A stretch of DNA of 56,571 nt from Pseudomonadota bacterium (lineage in GTDB: Bacteria > Desulfobacterota > Desulfobulbia > Desulfobulbales > Desulfocapsaceae): positions 1 to 56,571 of the forward strand of contig JAHJNL010000072.1 of assembly GCA_018820855.1 (NCBI GenBank), written 5' to 3'. Position 1 is the first letter of the stretch; each line of letters begins with the position of its first letter. A program made the position numbers and the translations under genes. Shown here piece by piece: positions 54,800 through 56,571 of this stretch. The notes below the pieces were generated by a model that ran no database searches, was not told the DNA's origin, and saw only the letters and a program-made list of their open reading frames with translations.

Positions 54800-55024
54800 A
54801 TGGAAGATAGAGTACTCAGCAAACAGCAAACCAAAACCACAGTCCATGAGGACTCAACAAGCACTGTTTCGCACGAGGTGGACAAGGTTATTATTGGTAG
54901 TATTGCTGCTTTTGCAGGTGTTGTTGGGCTTTGGAGTTTGGCCTGTCTCGCCAGTGCCATGTTCCAGGCAGGGGGACCACTGCAGCTTGTTGGCGGTTGG
55001 TTTAAAGCTGTTAGTGGCATGTGA
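54800..55024 (+). CDS. small single-span membrane protein B (paralogue of A)
   Basis: This 74-residue protein has AAGAGG upstream and the same layout as its neighbour: a variable polar N-terminus, a membrane segment (IIGSIAAFAGVVGLWSLACL), and the conserved SAMFQAGGPLQLV with a final SGM. The invariant W45, C49 and GGP motif suggest a specific packing or partner surface. The gene arose by tandem duplication with 62 bp between copies. A terminator lies 56 bp after the stop, so the pair forms a transcription unit that may be read through into ftsH at a lower level. Confidence 0.85.
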   Translation: MEDRVLSKQQTKTTVHEDSTSTVSHEVDKVIIGSIAAFAGVVGLWSLACLASAMFQAGGPLQLVGGWFKAVSGM

Positions 55025-55080
55025 CATCCGCTAAGAAGGTCAGCATGGGAAGAAAACGGGTAATATAAAGAGTGGAAGAC

Positions 55081-55124
55081 ATAAAAGAAGCCGGCTGGAT
55101 TTGCATCCTCCCGGCTTCTTTTAT
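55081..55124 (+). terminator. intrinsic terminator after the twin small genes
   Basis: ATAAAAGAAGCCGG (55081-55094) pairs perfectly with CCGGCTTCTTTTAT (55111-55124), and flanking GAAG/CTTC can extend the stem. It has T-rich sequence on the 3' arm and separates the small genes from ftsH. Confidence 0.75.
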
Positions 55125-55249
55125 ATACTCTTCACAGGGAGATCTCTTGAAATTAAGTTCTACAATCAACTGGCTGACAGGTCCTTTGTCCGATTGTAAC
55201 GATTTCATATCTTGTTCCCTCTCTATCAATGTCACGACTGCCTTAGCAG

Positions 55250-55265
55250 TGGCACTCTTTTTGAA
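55250..55265 (+). promoter_or_regulatory. possible sigma-54-like promoter upstream of ftsH
   Basis: TGGCACTCTTTTTGAA has a perfect -24 box and correct spacing, but the -12 element reads TTGA instead of TTGC. It lies 33 bp before the ftsH start, after the terminator. The missing GC makes it doubtful. Confidence 0.3.
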
Positions 55266-55297
55266 AACCTCTTTTCATTTCCGGAGACGTAAAAACC

Positions 55298-56571
55298 ATG
55301 GCCATGCTTGCCCGTAACCTCCTCGTCTGTTTTCTGTTTTCCATGTTAGCCATGTTCATGGCACTACTCTGGTTTATGGAACACCGACACCCAACTCAGG
55401 ACTACAGCGAAGTTATTGAGCGCTTAAACAACAATCAAATTGTCAAACTTGAATTTACCGGTAACAGGGTCGCTTTTACGGATCGAGATGATCATACTTT
55501 TGTGACAACTGTTCCGGATGTCAGCAAGTTTCTCGAAAGAGTTCAGGAAAAGCATATTCGCGTTATTGTCAAAGAGGACCGGTTCAACCTGATTTACATG
55601 ACTATCATTTCGGTGTTCGTGGTCGTGTTGATCATGGTGGCCTGGTGGTCTTTACAGCGCAACAAAAAAGAAGATAGCAAATTCGCAAGTGATAAGCTGG
55701 TCAGTCTGAGCGGAAAAGAGCTCGGTATTACCTTCAAAGATATTGCAGGAATCTCTGAAGCCAAAGAAGAATTGATGGAAGTCGTCACCTTTCTTAAATA
55801 TCCCGCTAATTTCAAAAAAGTCGGAGCAACTATTCCCAGGGGTATCCTGCTTCAGGGCCCGCCGGGAACCGGTAAAACAATGCTGTCAAAAGCTGTTGCC
55901 GGTGAGGCAGGTGTGCCGTTTTACAGTTTCAGCGGTTCTGACTTTGTTGAAATGTTTGTAGGAGTCGGTGCCTCAAGGGTCAGAGATCTTTTCAAAGAGG
56001 CAAAAGAAAACGCTCCCTGCATTGTCTTTATTGATGAAATTGATGCCGTTGGTGCCAGCAGGACCAGTGGCTCATCAGCAGGAGGTCAGGAAGAAAGGGG
56101 GCAGACGCTCAATGCCCTGCTCGTTGAAATGGACGGCTTTGCCACAGAAGACACCATTGTAGTGCTGGCAGCCACGAACAGGCCTGACATCCTTGATTCA
56201 GCCCTGAAACGTCCTGGCAGGTTTGATCGACAGATCAACATACTGCCCCCTGATGTGAAGGGAAGAAAACAGATTCTGGAGGTACATGGCCGAAAGGTGG
56301 CACTACATCCTGAGGTCGAATTTGAGGACCTGGCCAAGGCAACTCCTGGTTTTACAGGTGCAGAGCTTGCAAACCTCGTCAATGAAGCCGCTTTGATGGC
56401 AGCCAGGAAAGGAAGAGACCAGATTGTCAATGAAGATTTTGAAAAGGCCCGTGACCGTATCCTCATGGGAGTTGAACGTAAAGGAATGGTAATGAGTGAT
56501 ACCGACCGGAAAATCCTTGCCTACCATGAGGCTGGCCATGGAATTCTTGCCAAAAAGCTGCCTCACTCCGA
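55298..56571 (+). CDS. ftsH: FtsH-family membrane AAA protease (3' end cut by window)
   Basis: The frame is open from ATG 55298 to the window end (424 residues). It has a membrane segment at about 5-26, a small periplasmic domain (about 27-95), a second membrane segment ([17 protein letters not shown]), Walker A GPPGTGKT (from Gly187), Walker [10 protein letters not shown], the second-region-of-homology [19 protein letters not shown], and the zinc site HEAGH (410-414). FtsH extracts and degrades membrane and short-lived soluble proteins. GGAG lies 11 bases upstream of the start; a second ATG is two codons in. The segment [18 protein letters not shown] departs from the usual GRQRG...DEREQ, which suggests a paralogue rather than the main housekeeping FtsH. 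Confidence 0.95.
   Translation, partial: MAMLARNLLVCFLFSMLAMFMALLWFMEHRHPTQDYSEVIERLNNNQIVKLEFTGNRVAFTDRDDHTFVTTVPDVSKFLERVQEKHIRVIVKEDRFNLIYMTIISVFVVVLIMVAWWSLQRNKKEDSKFASDKLVSLSGKELGITFKDIAGISEAKEELMEVVTFLKYPANFKKVGATIPRGILLQGPPGTGKTMLSKAVAGEAGVPFYSFSGSDFVEMFVGVGASRVRDLFKEAKENAPCIVFIDEIDAVGASRTSGSSAGGQEERGQTLNALLVEMDGFATEDTIVVLAATNRPDILDSALKRPGRFDRQINILPPDVKGRKQILEVHGRKVALHPEVEFEDLAKATPGFTGAELANLVNEAALMAARKGRDQIVNEDFEKARDRILMGVERKGMVMSDTDRKILAYHEAGHGILAKKLPHS

Noticed and set aside
55072-55317. An 81-codon frame between the small genes and ftsH
   Set aside because: It runs through the terminator hairpin and overlaps the ftsH start in another frame. It has no ribosome binding site and no family resemblance.

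Overview
The window looks like a chromosomal segment of a Gram-negative, sulfate-reducing or sulfur-metabolising Desulfobacterota species, most likely of the order Desulfobulbales. This is inferred from gene content and order: a complete diderm type II secretion system (T2SS), a fused TIGR03960/TIGR03936 radical SAM protein, a CFI-box surface protein, a selenocysteine-containing rhodanese, sigma-54 circuitry, and the order rpsP-khpA-rimM-trmD-SPOUT methyltransferase-rplS-rnhB-yraN. No species is assigned.

Layout. (1) 1-4058 is an accessory strip: the end of an IS630-type transposase, an orphan Nif11-type RiPP precursor, a VOC-fold protein, a secreted Asp-box propeller and a secreted alpha/beta hydrolase. 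It ends at a fragment that reads as the 3' half of a tRNA-Pro followed by a strong terminator, which suggests the right end of an element integrated at a tRNA gene. (2) 4218-21040 is the T2SS locus: gspB and gspA on the minus strand, divergent from gspF, then a delta-60 repeat/CFI-box protein, then gspG-H-I-J-K-L-M-N-C-D-E, most of them overlapping by 4 nt. (3) 21213-24248 holds thpR and a membrane PAS-GGDEF diguanylate cyclase. (4) 24731-31874 is housekeeping: ffh, the rpsP-to-yraN translation cluster, pdxA and tmk. (5) 31871-35471 encodes envelope proteins: a TPR lipoprotein, a LolB-like lipoprotein and an AMIN protein. (6) 35842-41362 holds the radical SAM fusion, an orphan trpB2 and a PBP4-type carboxypeptidase. 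(7) 41788-43125 is a rhodanese lipoprotein in which an in-frame TGA, followed by a SECIS-like hairpin, most likely encodes selenocysteine. (8) 43548-50701 holds a FapA/DUF342 protein, sbcD, sbcC and a small membrane protein. (9) 50920-56571 holds a Cys-rich PAS histidine kinase, a sigma-54-dependent response regulator, a 625-bp intergenic region with five GGGACAC-type repeats spaced one helical turn apart and a -24/-12 promoter, two tandem paralogous 74-residue membrane proteins, and an FtsH-type protease cut by the window end.

The last block is the best candidate for an undescribed system. It reads as a complete circuit: sensor kinase, sigma-54 activator, enhancer array, sigma-54 promoter, twin small membrane proteins and a dedicated membrane protease. 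The seleno-rhodanese is the second notable locus; a standard gene caller would split it into two genes. All functional statements come from reading the sequence and from family knowledge; no database search was run.
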